Source of the DNA: DAOUJI01 sp965219565
GTDB taxonomy: Bacteria; Chloroflexota; Dehalococcoidia; Lucifugimonadales; JAGWBF01
DNA: 64,000 bases
Direction of reading: 5' to 3'
NCBI GenBank assembly: GCA_965219565.1
Contig: OZ244780.1
Span: forward strand, 1,240,001-1,304,000
The notes beneath the pieces were generated by a model. The model was not told the origin of the DNA and did not search any database. It saw only the letters and a list, made by a program, of their open reading frames with translations. Shown here one piece after another: positions 1 to 7,216 of the stretch. Both the position numbers and the translations under genes were made by a program. Position 1 is the stretch's first letter, and each line of letters begins with the position of its first letter.

Positions 1-704
1 CCGTGTTGTCGACGGGGAACGAGCTTCTCTCACCTGGTGACTCACAGCAGCCGGGCAAGATATACGATAGCAACAACTACAGCGTAGCCTCCTCGATCAT
101 AAAATATGGGGGCATCCCCAAGGCTCTGGGCATCGCCCGCGACAATCTGGACGACCTCAACGACAAGATTTCCCAGGGCGCAGACTCCGACTTGCTAATC
201 ACATCCGCCGGAGTCTCCAAAGGCGACTACGACATCGTGAAGGACGTGCTTAACCACCGGGGGGAAATCAGCTTCTGGTCGGTGCGCATGCGCCCGGCCA
301 AGCCGCTGGCCTTCGGGTTGATAGAAGGCGCCGGCGGACGGCGAGTCCCCCACCTGGGATTGCCCGGCAACCCGGTAAGCGCAATGGTGGCGTTCGAGGA
401 GTTTGCACGCCCTGCCATCTTGAAGATGCTGGGCAAGAGCCGTTTCGACAAACCCACCGTAGAGGCGGTGCTGGAAGGGCCTATACACAACTATGACGAG
501 AGGCGGGTGTTCGCACGGGTGGAGGTGACGAACCGAGACGGCGCCTACTATGCGAATCCCACGGGACCGCAGGGGTCTAATATACTGACCTCGATGTCCA
601 AGGCCAACGGGCTGGCGATATGCCCTGAGGACGTGCCAGTAATGAAGGCCGGGGAACGGGTCAAGGTCAAAATGCTCGATTGGAGCGAAGAGGTGTCTAG
701 TTGA
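1..704 (+). CDS. moeA: Molybdopterin molybdenumtransferase MoeA, C-terminal part (5' end outside window)
   Basis: Inserts molybdate into adenylylated molybdopterin to finish molybdenum cofactor; cytoplasmic. About 233 residues are visible, starting in the core MoeA/MogA-like domain with STGNEL, followed by YDSN and a TSAGVSKGDYD segment, then LPGNPVSAMVAFEEFARP, the typical MoeA substrate-binding stretch. The last 70 or so residues form the C-terminal beta-barrel domain (MoeA domain IV). The GTG at position 3 is an internal Val codon, not a start: full MoeA is about 400 residues, so the N-terminal half lies upstream of the window. The stop overlaps the TTG start of the next gene by 4 bases, so the two are probably co-transcribed. 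Family call is secure; only the upstream extent is unknown. Confidence 0.93.
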   Translation, partial: VLSTGNELLSPGDSQQPGKIYDSNNYSVASSIIKYGGIPKALGIARDNLDDLNDKISQGADSDLLITSAGVSKGDYDIVKDVLNHRGEISFWSVRMRPAKPLAFGLIEGAGGRRVPHLGLPGNPVSAMVAFEEFARPAILKMLGKSRFDKPTVEAVLEGPIHNYDERRVFARVEVTNRDGAYYANPTGPQGSNILTSMSKANGLAICPEDVPVMKAGERVKVKMLDWSEEVSS

Positions 705-1144
705 CCGTATCTACAGAAGTCGAGGGCCAGATGCCGGAGCAGAAGCCTCAAGAAGACCGGATGCCCGAGTACGTGGTGGACGAAGGCAAACTCCAGTTGC
801 ACAGCAGGTCGCTTTCGGTGATGCTGCTTAGCCGCCGTTGCCCGGAGTGTGAAGAAAAGGCGGATGAAAAGGGAGGGTCCACCCTGACCATCCAGCAGCA
901 GATTCGGCAACTCTCGTCCCACTGCTCAAAGCAAGACGGTTTCATAAGCCCCGAAATGCCCATGCAGGAAATAATCTTCCGTCACATACTGAGCGGGGGC
1001 AACAAGCCGGTCAGCCTCGATAAGCTCTTCCACGTGGTGACGCAGGACTTCTTTACGCCCATCAATCCACGCAACATCTCAATGCTGGCCCTCAGCAAGG
1101 TGCTGGACTCCGACGGCTACTACGGGTTTGCCCGGTCAGCGTAA
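701..1144 (+). CDS. Hypothetical protein with paired cysteines, next to moeA
   Basis: 147 residues, no family recognised. A polar N-terminus precedes a CPEC pair near residue 48 and a further Cys in SSHCSK near 75. This could be a metal or disulfide site, but there is no complete zinc-ribbon pattern. The rest looks soluble and mixed alpha/beta, with no signal peptide or membrane span. The TTG start shares its bases with the TGA of moeA, implying translational coupling; an ATG at 731 is an alternative start. Position directly behind moeA suggests, but does not prove, a link to molybdenum-cofactor or molybdoenzyme biology. Confidence 0.6.
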   Translation: MTVSTEVEGQMPEQKPQEDRMPEYVVDEGKLQLHSRSLSVMLLSRRCPECEEKADEKGGSTLTIQQQIRQLSSHCSKQDGFISPEMPMQEIIFRHILSGGNKPVSLDKLFHVVTQDFFTPINPRNISMLALSKVLDSDGYYGFARSA

Positions 1145-1166
1145 CACAACGTGACGTCCAGTCCTT

Positions 1167-1625
1167 CTATTCAAACCCCAGAGTCTGGAACACCTGCAAG
1201 AATTGGGCCGGGTTGCCCGGTTGGTACCAGGGTATGGCAAGCGCCACCGAGCCGCCGGAGTGAATCACGAACACCGCCCGCTGGCTCCTCTTGCCGTCCT
1301 CTGCCGCCACGCCATAGAGACGGGCAACGCTGAGGTCCAGGTCGGAGGCGAGGGGAAAGGGCAGACCTCCCAGTCGTTCCGCCGCGTCCCTGTGCGACTC
1401 CAGGCTGTCGACGCTGAGCCCCAGGACCTGTGCGCCCAGCTCGGCCAACGTCTCGTGCTCCTCTTTGAAAGACGCCAGTTCCTGAGTGCAGTTTGGGGTG
1501 TTGTCTTCAGTGTAAAAAGCCAGCACCACCGGCCCAGAGGCCAGGGCTTGCTCTAGACTGAAGTCTCCCTGAGTCGTTGGGACGCTAAAGGGCGGGGCGG
1601 TCTGCCCCTCTTCCGGTGAAGTCAT
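1167..1625 (-). CDS. Peroxiredoxin, BCP/AhpC-TSA family, 1-Cys type
   Basis: Thiol peroxidase reducing hydrogen peroxide or organic peroxides. 152 residues, the normal size for bacterioferritin comigratory protein (BCP/PrxQ). The peroxidatic site reads EDNTPNCTQE near residues 40-49, matching the family's DNTPGCTKE. The second Cys five residues on, used as resolving Cys in many BCPs, is absent (sequence continues LASF), so this is a 1-Cys form that would need an external thiol. The conserved Arg is in RSQRAVFVI. It is read away from the hot-dog gene at 1737 and stands as a single gene converging on the hypothetical gene at 701-1144. Confidence 0.88.
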   Translation of the reverse strand: MTSPEEGQTAPPFSVPTTQGDFSLEQALASGPVVLAFYTEDNTPNCTQELASFKEEHETLAELGAQVLGLSVDSLESHRDAAERLGGLPFPLASDLDLSVARLYGVAAEDGKRSQRAVFVIHSGGSVALAIPWYQPGNPAQFLQVFQTLGFE

Positions 1626-1736
1626 GGAATGTTCCTGGTCGTGGTAGGTTGCACCCGAGGATTATATCAAAGGGCTAATGTAGTGGGTGCGGCTTCCGGT
1701 TGCGTCGGGGCTGGCTGGGTGTTAGGTTGTTGTTCG

Positions 1737-2108
1737 ATGGGCACGCTTTGGGCAAGGACTTCGACCTTCGACTCCGTTCAGGTGGGCGACGACATGCCCA
1801 TCCTTATCAAAGACCTGTTTTCCGAGGCGATCGAACCCGGGTCTCCGGCGTTTATGGGATTCGCCAAGGAACTGCTCGTAAAGGGACTTCCACCTGAAAG
1901 GGTCCACGCGGAGGGAAGCAGTGTCGAGTTGGTCTCATCCGCTTTGGTCGAGAAAAGTGACACGCTTACCTTCTCGGGCCGTGTGTCCGGCAAGAGGGTG
2001 GATGCAGGAGTCGGGTTCATCGATTGTGAGGTACAGGGAGTGAACCAGGCAAACGGAACGGTGGCCCAGCTCCGGGCCACCGTCCGGTTTGATCCGCCTT
2101 CTAGCTAG
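1737..2108 (+). CDS. MaoC-like hot-dog fold protein
   Basis: 123 residues from the ATG at 1737, which puts the FDSVQVGDDMP opening typical of MaoC-like acyl dehydratases near the N-terminus. The C-terminal strands (TLTFSGRVSGKRVDAG, then a QxNGTV-like turn) fit the hot-dog fold. The catalytic Asp-x-x-x-x-His hydration motif of active MaoC hydratases is not visible; the middle of the domain is short. A non-catalytic or thioesterase-like role is therefore possible. The reading frame stays open upstream to 1629, but that part is Cys/Gly-rich and not family-like. Its stop overlaps the stop of the opposing gene at 2105. Confidence 0.6.
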   Translation: MGTLWARTSTFDSVQVGDDMPILIKDLFSEAIEPGSPAFMGFAKELLVKGLPPERVHAEGSSVELVSSALVEKSDTLTFSGRVSGKRVDAGVGFIDCEVQGVNQANGTVAQLRATVRFDPPSS

Positions 2109-2368
2109 TTCCGAGCAAGCAGCGTCTGGAACTCCAGCCTTTCCAGGTCTCGTCCGGCTCTGAGGCATGCTACTGCGTACTCGGAGGCCATCCGTGCAAA
2201 CCCGGAATACTCCAGTACGTGGCTTCCCACGACCACCGTCGGAATCGGCCCGTCCAGGTCTACCCGCAGAGCGCTCTGGTCTTGACTGTCCAAGTCCAGC
2301 CTAATGGCAACGCCGCTTAACTGCTCGATCTTTTCTTTAATTTTGTCGAGGAACTCCCGGTCATCCAT
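2105..2368 (-). CDS. Small hypothetical protein
   Basis: 87 residues; family not recognised. The N-terminal half is acidic and helical (MDDREFLDKIKEKIEQL), followed by strand-like segments (VAIRLDL, PTVVVGSHVLEY) and a C-terminal helix. It looks like a compact alpha/beta protein without signal peptide, membrane span or metal motif. It lies 17 bases downstream of the flavin reductase gene on the same strand and is probably co-transcribed with it. Its 3' end overlaps the converging hot-dog gene by 4 bases. Confidence 0.6.
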   Translation of the reverse strand: MDDREFLDKIKEKIEQLSGVAIRLDLDSQDQSALRVDLDGPIPTVVVGSHVLEYSGFARMASEYAVACLRAGRDLERLEFQTLLARN

Positions 2369-2385
2369 ACGTCAGGGCCGCCGGT

Positions 2386-2862
2386 CTAGCCTCCGTAGAA
2401 CCAGCCGGTGTCCCACATCTCCATAGGCTTGTCGTCCCGCCGTTCCTGAGCGTCTACCACCTCGCCGACGAAGACCGAGTGGTCCCCGTTCTCGACGCTG
2501 CCCACCACGTTGCATTCGAAATAGCAGTAGACCTCATCCAGGACCGGAGACCCGGTAGCGCCGGCGGCGAAGGCATGCCCGTTGATATTGTTGCCCTCGA
2601 CCTTGCTGGGCCGGAAGAAGTCCTCCGCGATTTGCTTCTGGTCGGCTGACAGCACATTGACGGAGAAGGAGTTGGATTTCTTCACGGTCTCATGGAGGCC
2701 GCTGTCGGTCTTCACGCCCATCATTATCAGCGGAGGCGAGAAGGACGCCTGGGACAACCAGTTGACCGTCCCCGCCGAGGAGTCGCCATCGGCCGTTGAG
2801 CCGACGACATACATACCGTAACTGATCTGCCTGAGCACCTTCTTCTTAACGTCCTGGTTCAT
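2386..2862 (-). CDS. Flavin reductase family protein (FMN-binding split barrel)
   Basis: 158 residues, spanning the flavin-reductase-like split-barrel domain seen in DIM6/NTAB and HpaC-type proteins. Diagnostic stretches are SYGMYVVGS near residue 14, SQASFSPPLIMMGV near 37, and SFSVNVLSADQ near 65. A C-terminal HSVFVGEVVDAQ stretch closes the barrel. Members bind FMN and either reduce free flavin with NAD(P)H for a partner monooxygenase or act on their own; the partner is not identifiable here. The upstream gap holds one copy of the dispersed palindromic repeat. Start ATG is preceded by a GGGAGGTG-like ribosome site. Confidence 0.85.
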   Translation of the reverse strand: MNQDVKKKVLRQISYGMYVVGSTADGDSSAGTVNWLSQASFSPPLIMMGVKTDSGLHETVKKSNSFSVNVLSADQKQIAEDFFRPSKVEGNNINGHAFAAGATGSPVLDEVYCYFECNVVGSVENGDHSVFVGEVVDAQERRDDKPMEMWDTGWFYGG

Positions 2863-2904
2863 TCAACACCTCCCGTATATTGCGTCAGAGCCGTAGGCCC
2901 CATA

Positions 2905-2938
2905 CCCTCCTCCCTTTGGGAGAGGGCCGGGGTGAGGG
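2905..2938 (-). repeat. Dispersed interrupted palindrome, copy 1
   Basis: On the minus strand this reads CCCTCACCCC followed by GGCCCTCTCCC, a short AAA turn and GGGAGGAGGG. The CCCTCTCCC and GGGAGGAGGG arms can pair as a hairpin. Close matches lie at 24571-24605, 38750-38784 and 50031-50072, all between genes. Confidence 0.75.
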
Positions 2939-2942
2939 CCGT

Positions 2943-3710
2943 TCAAGCATGCTTCAACAGGGCTTCCGCGACCTGCTCAGGGCGTTCAAGGATAACCTCA
3001 TGACAAGCATCCAGTTCTCTTTCTAACTCAACTCTCGGCAATTTCTGGGCCATCCGGCGTTGGAGAGGGCTGGGAACAAGTCTGTCCCTCCAAAGGGGCA
3101 CGTAACTGATGGGGAAATTGAAGTTGAGGTCTCCGAGTTGCTGGCGGGCCGAAAGCATGGCCGACGGTATTGTCCTGTACCAGCCGGAGGCGAGGACGCT
3201 GTCAAACTTGGTCATTCCGTTGCAGTAGATGTTGTCTATGACTGGCCTGGCCAGCTTGATTTCTTTCTTGCTGGCCCCCGTCGGCTTCCGGGACATGATT
3301 TTGAACATCATCCTAGTCGCCTGTGGCAGGGAGTCCAAGACGCTCTTTCCATGGTCGGGAACCAGTCCGGCCAGCAGGATGACCCTGCGCGGCGGAGTCT
3401 CCAGCATGGATGCGGCTTGGAGCACGTACGCCGCCGACAGGCCATGTCCGACCATTATCAGGTCCCGGAGCTCCCGGTCCTTCACAGGGTCCAAGATGGC
3501 TTTTATGAAGTCGTCGGCTGTGTAGGGACCGGAGCCGTTCATTTCCACGGAGTTGTGGCCCGGCAGGTCGGGCGTAACGATTTCACCGGCCTTGCGCTGG
3601 GCGTAGAGTCTCGGTGGGTATTGTTGAGGAGCCGTCAACTGTCCCCAAACGCGGCCCCACCACCACGAACCGTGTCCAGCGTCGGGAATAAGCAGGAAGT
3701 CAGCCATCAA
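2943..3710 (-). CDS. Alpha/beta hydrolase fold protein with Ser-to-Gly nucleophile change
   Basis: 255 residues resembling the hydroxynitrile lyase/methylesterase-type alpha/beta hydrolases: opening LLIPDAGHGSWWWGRV, PDLPGHN near residue 50, and a C-terminal CHEVILERPEQVAEAL holding the catalytic-type His. The nucleophile elbow, normally G-H-S-x-G, reads GHGLSA, so the Ser is Gly90 (GGC codon, plus-strand bases 3441-3443). One base change from AGC would give this. Either the protein has lost hydrolase activity, or it uses another chemistry, as cofactor-free dioxygenases and lyases of this fold do. It is 80 bases upstream of the flavin reductase on the same strand, with a repeat between them. 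Confidence 0.8.
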   Translation of the reverse strand: MMADFLLIPDAGHGSWWWGRVWGQLTAPQQYPPRLYAQRKAGEIVTPDLPGHNSVEMNGSGPYTADDFIKAILDPVKDRELRDLIMVGHGLSAAYVLQAASMLETPPRRVILLAGLVPDHGKSVLDSLPQATRMMFKIMSRKPTGASKKEIKLARPVIDNIYCNGMTKFDSVLASGWYRTIPSAMLSARQQLGDLNFNFPISYVPLWRDRLVPSPLQRRMAQKLPRVELERELDACHEVILERPEQVAEALLKHA

Positions 3711-3832
3711 CAGTTAGTATACAATCGACAACGTTGAGGCGCCAGTTTTTCCGCTGACAAGTCGGCAAACGGGATGGCAAGCACATGGAATCTGCGGCGT
3801 TTCTTGCCTGCCATTTTGGCCGCCCTGGATTT

Positions 3833-3862
3833 CTGGACTGTCCGGCGGTTGAACCATATAAT
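3833..3862 (+). promoter_or_regulatory. Predicted sigma70-type promoter of the Gfo/Idh gene
   Basis: A CTGGAC -35-like hexamer at 3833-3838, an 18-base spacer and a perfect TATAAT at 3857-3862. This leaves a leader of about 65 bases before the ATG at 3935. Confidence 0.5.
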
Positions 3863-3934
3863 CAGACTCAAACATCCGTATCCGATGGTTCCTCACCTCA
3901 GGACAAGCGTGTGAGGACGAACGAGGGAGGTCAG

Positions 3935-4978
3935 ATGAGCAACGGCAACCTGCGCATTGGAATTGTGGGAGCGGGAAACAATATGCGGGTAAGGCATGTA
4001 CCCGGATTCCGGGCCGTCGACGGCGTGGATATAGTAAGCGTCTGCAACCGGAGCCGGGAGTCCAGCGAACGTGCGGCGGCAGAGTTCGAGATACCCGTCG
4101 TCTACGACAACTGGATAGACTTGGTGGAAGCCGACGACACGGACGCCATCTGCATAGGCACCTGGCCCTATATGCACTGCCAGATGACCTTGGCGGCCCT
4201 GGAAAACGAAAAGCACGTTCTATGTGAAGCCCGCATGGCCATGAACTCCGAGGAAGCCAAGATGATGCTGGAGGCGTCCCGACTGAAACCCCACCTGATT
4301 ACGCAAATCGTTCCGTCGCCTCTGAGCTTCAAGGTGGACGCCACTCTTCAGGGGCTGGTGGCCGACGGCTACCTGGGCGACCTGTTGGCCATAGAGGTCC
4401 AGGTCAAAACGCCCGATTTCATTGACAGAGACAGCCCCCTCCATTGGCGCCACGACCGGAATCTGAGCGGGTACAACATCCTGTCTATGGGCATCTGGTA
4501 CGAGGCCATGATGCGCTGGGTCGGTCCCGCCACCAGGGTGATGGCGATGACAAAGGTCAACGTGGACCGACGGAAGGACGAAACGGGAGAGCTCCGGTTC
4601 ATCACCGTGCCGGACCACGTGGACATTCTGTGCGACATGGCCTGCGGCGCCCAGGCCCACATGCGCTTTAGCGCCGTGACGGGGCTGGCCACTTCACCGG
4701 AGGTGTGGATATACGGGAGTGAAGGCACCGTCAGATTGGAGGGTCCTCCGGCCCTGAAGGTCTACGGCGCCAGACGCGGGCAGTCGACGTTGGCCGAAAT
4801 TCCCGTCACCCCGGACAAGGAATACTCCTGGAGGGTGGAGGAGGAGTTCGCCAGCGCGATTCGAGGGGCCGAAAAGATTACCCGCACTCCCTTTGACGTG
4901 GGTGTCCAGTACATGGAGTTCACCGAGGCGGTATACCGCAGTTCGCAGACAGGGCAGGCGGTGGCACTGCCTTTGTAA
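3935..4978 (+). CDS. Gfo/Idh/MocA family oxidoreductase
   Basis: 347 residues; NAD(P)-dependent sugar or polyol dehydrogenase-like protein of the cytoplasm. The N-terminal Rossmann fold opens with RIGIVGAGNN (residues 7-16), and the C-terminal GFO/IDH/MocA alpha/beta domain follows from about 130. The usual catalytic EKP motif reads EAR (98-100: KHVLCEARMAMN), so the catalytic Lys is missing or displaced. Substrate cannot be inferred. The ATG at 3935 is chosen because a GGGAGG ribosome site precedes it and the Rossmann motif follows; the frame is open further upstream across the predicted promoter. Confidence 0.88.
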   Translation: MSNGNLRIGIVGAGNNMRVRHVPGFRAVDGVDIVSVCNRSRESSERAAAEFEIPVVYDNWIDLVEADDTDAICIGTWPYMHCQMTLAALENEKHVLCEARMAMNSEEAKMMLEASRLKPHLITQIVPSPLSFKVDATLQGLVADGYLGDLLAIEVQVKTPDFIDRDSPLHWRHDRNLSGYNILSMGIWYEAMMRWVGPATRVMAMTKVNVDRRKDETGELRFITVPDHVDILCDMACGAQAHMRFSAVTGLATSPEVWIYGSEGTVRLEGPPALKVYGARRGQSTLAEIPVTPDKEYSWRVEEEFASAIRGAEKITRTPFDVGVQYMEFTEAVYRSSQTGQAVALPL

Positions 4979-5009
4979 GACCTGGGGTCATCCATATTTT
5001 ACGTTTGAT

Positions 5010-6449
5010 ATGGACTTGAAAAAGGCGGATAATGTTGCCCGGTCACGTGTGATTCGGCAGATCAGTGTGGGTGTGGCGGTCGTAGCGGCTACGCTTCTGA
5101 TTGCCGCCGTTGTTGCCTGTGAAAGCCAAAGGATGGACAGGCCTGCCGAAACCGTGACGCCTCTGGAAAATGATGTTCCAACAACCCGACCAGCTGAGCC
5201 ATTTTCAGGGATAGATACGCCAGGAGTTAGCTTGAACCGAATAGCCTATGTGGGCAACGACGGCAACCTGTTTACCGTCAACCCCGATGGCACTGATGTA
5301 TCCAAGCTGACCAATACGGACCTGCGTGTTGGACCGGCCGGACCCGTTCTGGCCCAGACGGCCCAGACCCAACTTTTTTACGCCTGGCCCACCTGGTCTC
5401 CGGACAGCGTGAAGATAGCGGCCTCTCTGGTCGTGGTCAGCGGCAACGACGTCCGTCTGTCGGTGGAAGTCATTGACGTAACCGACGGCGAGTCTACCCG
5501 TGTATACACCAACGAACCCAATACGGCGTCCATAGCGAGGGGGGCTCCCCACTATCTCTACTGGGCGCCGGACAGCGCCAAAGTGACCTTCCTGGCCGCT
5601 GAGCCCACCGCGCTAACGCTGTTTGCAGCTGCCGCCGACGGTTCCGCCCCTGCTGCAGGTGTGCTTTCTGGGAGTCCTCTGTACTATTCCTTCAGTTCGG
5701 AGGGGGAAGTCGCGGTCTTCCATCTGGGGGAGGAATTGCTGCGGTCGTCGTATGTTCAAGGAGAGATAAGCGCCCCGGAGAACATAGGCTCCGCCGGGTA
5801 TGGCTTCAAGACCCCGGCTGTGTCTCCCGACGGAAGCCGCGTTGCATACGCCGCCCGAGACGCGGCGTCGGGTTCCCAGGCCCTTTTCCTAGGAGACCCA
5901 AGGGCTCCACTGGACCAGGCCAGGGCCGTAGCTGACCTGGGGCCCTCCTCGGCGGTGGTATGGTCCCCCGCCGGCACGCATCTTGCGGCGGCGGAGAGTC
6001 TCGCCGCCACGAGCCAGATATACGATCGGATGATTCTCGTCAGCAGCGACGGTGCGGTCACCAGGGTAGTGGTTAGCGAGCCCTTCCTATCCTTCTTCTG
6101 GTCACCCACCGGAGACAAAATTGTATATGTGGCGTTCGACCAAATAGCCCAGACCTTCACGTGGAAATATGTGGAAGTGGACGGAGGTGAACCTGTCAAG
6201 ATGGTAGAGTTCGTTCCGTCGGCGGACTTTCTGACCTTGTTGACCTTCTTCGATCAATACGCTCTGTCCAACTCTATTTGGTCGCCCGACGGGGCCCAAA
6301 TCCTGTTCAGCGGGACGACGGATGCGGGAGGAGTGCGCAGGAACGGGTCTTCGCCCAACGTGGACCACGTGTACGTAATCGACGTGAAAGAAGGCTCTGT
6401 GCCCCGTGAGATTGCTGCCTCTCCGTTGGGCGTGTGGTCATGGAGATAG
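5010..6449 (+). CDS. TolB/WD40-like beta-propeller lipoprotein
   Basis: 479 residues. The N-terminus is a lipoprotein signal: basic residues, a hydrophobic stretch, then AAVVAC with the lipidated Cys at 37. A Pro/Thr-rich linker follows. The body carries at least six blade motifs of the W-S-P-D-G/S type (WSPDSVKIA, WAPDSAKVTF, VSPDGSRVAY, WSPAGTHLAA, WSPTGDKIVY, WSPDGAQILF), as in PD40/TolB propellers. It probably sits on the outer face of the cytoplasmic membrane as a binding or scaffold protein. The next lipoprotein gene starts 14 bases after its stop, so the three genes to 8685 probably form one transcript. Confidence 0.82.
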   Translation: MDLKKADNVARSRVIRQISVGVAVVAATLLIAAVVACESQRMDRPAETVTPLENDVPTTRPAEPFSGIDTPGVSLNRIAYVGNDGNLFTVNPDGTDVSKLTNTDLRVGPAGPVLAQTAQTQLFYAWPTWSPDSVKIAASLVVVSGNDVRLSVEVIDVTDGESTRVYTNEPNTASIARGAPHYLYWAPDSAKVTFLAAEPTALTLFAAAADGSAPAAGVLSGSPLYYSFSSEGEVAVFHLGEELLRSSYVQGEISAPENIGSAGYGFKTPAVSPDGSRVAYAARDAASGSQALFLGDPRAPLDQARAVADLGPSSAVVWSPAGTHLAAAESLAATSQIYDRMILVSSDGAVTRVVVSEPFLSFFWSPTGDKIVYVAFDQIAQTFTWKYVEVDGGEPVKMVEFVPSADFLTLLTFFDQYALSNSIWSPDGAQILFSGTTDAGGVRRNGSSPNVDHVYVIDVKEGSVPREIAASPLGVWSWR

Positions 6450-6463
6450 ATAAGGAGACGAAC

Positions 6464-7216
6464 GTGTTCAAGCCTTTCCGTCTCCCGTTGTCAATTGTTG
6501 GATTGATGATGGGTTTCCTATTTCTGGCTGCCGCGTGCGAAACGGAGGCGACGCCCACCGACACTCCAGTCCCCACGCCAACCCCTGAGTTGACGTTGGA
6601 GGACTTGTTGGTCAGCGTAAGGGAGAAGTTGTCCTCAATGTCGACGGCCAGGTTCCAAATGATTGACGAATTGGAATCCGGCTCCAAGTTTTTTGGAAAC
6701 ACCTTGAAGAGCATCGAAGGAGACATCAAGTCTCCCGACAGCTTCAGAATGCTGGTGGACGTAGTGGCTCCCGGTTTTGGGTTTGTCCAGATCGAAATGA
6801 TGGCCATCGGAGACCAGGCCTTCATGAAATTCGCGAAGGATGCGCCGTGGGCGCCTCTGCCTCTGGATCAGGTCCCCTTTAACTTCGGAGGGATTGGTAC
6901 GACTTTGAGCGACTTGGTGCCCGTCATCAAAGACTTGTCCATTGCAGGCACAGAGACCTTGGAGGGCGCTGTGGCGATCCGCTTGGATGGCACTGTAACT
7001 TCCGAGGACTTGTTGAGCCTCATTACGTCAGCGGATCCCGGTTATGCCGTCACATTGAGTTTTTGGGTCGACGAGGCCGACCATACGTTGCGACAGATAA
7101 GGATAACGGGCCAAATTTTCGATGACGACGCACCGGAGACGACCCGATTGCTGACCATAGGCGACATCAATGCTCCGGTCGACATTCAACTTCCGGACAT
7201 AGCCTCTGGGCAGTGA
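6464..7216 (+). CDS. LppX/LprAFG-family lipoprotein (LprG-like)
   Basis: 250 residues from the GTG at 6464, chosen because AAGGAG sits 6 bases upstream and the protein then begins MFKPFRLPLSIVGLMMGF with lipobox LAAAC (Cys25). An in-frame ATG at 6440 overlaps the previous gene. A Pro/Thr spacer (TPTDTPVPTPTP) leads into a domain with the LppX_LprAFG pattern: helix LLVSVREKLSSMSTARF, an EGDIKSPDSFRM strand region, and repeated beta strands that form a hydrophobic lipid cavity in mycobacterial LprG. In mycobacteria LprG hands lipids to the P55 exporter. Here the next gene, overlapping by 4 bases, is also an MFS exporter, so a lipid-transport pair is likely. Confidence 0.82.
   Translation: MFKPFRLPLSIVGLMMGFLFLAAACETEATPTDTPVPTPTPELTLEDLLVSVREKLSSMSTARFQMIDELESGSKFFGNTLKSIEGDIKSPDSFRMLVDVVAPGFGFVQIEMMAIGDQAFMKFAKDAPWAPLPLDQVPFNFGGIGTTLSDLVPVIKDLSIAGTETLEGAVAIRLDGTVTSEDLLSLITSADPGYAVTLSFWVDEADHTLRQIRITGQIFDDDAPETTRLLTIGDINAPVDIQLPDIASGQ

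Noticed and set aside
3..5. GTG at base 3 as a start for moeA
   Set aside because: It falls inside the conserved MoeA core (V-L-S-T-G-N-E-L); the gene must begin upstream of the window.
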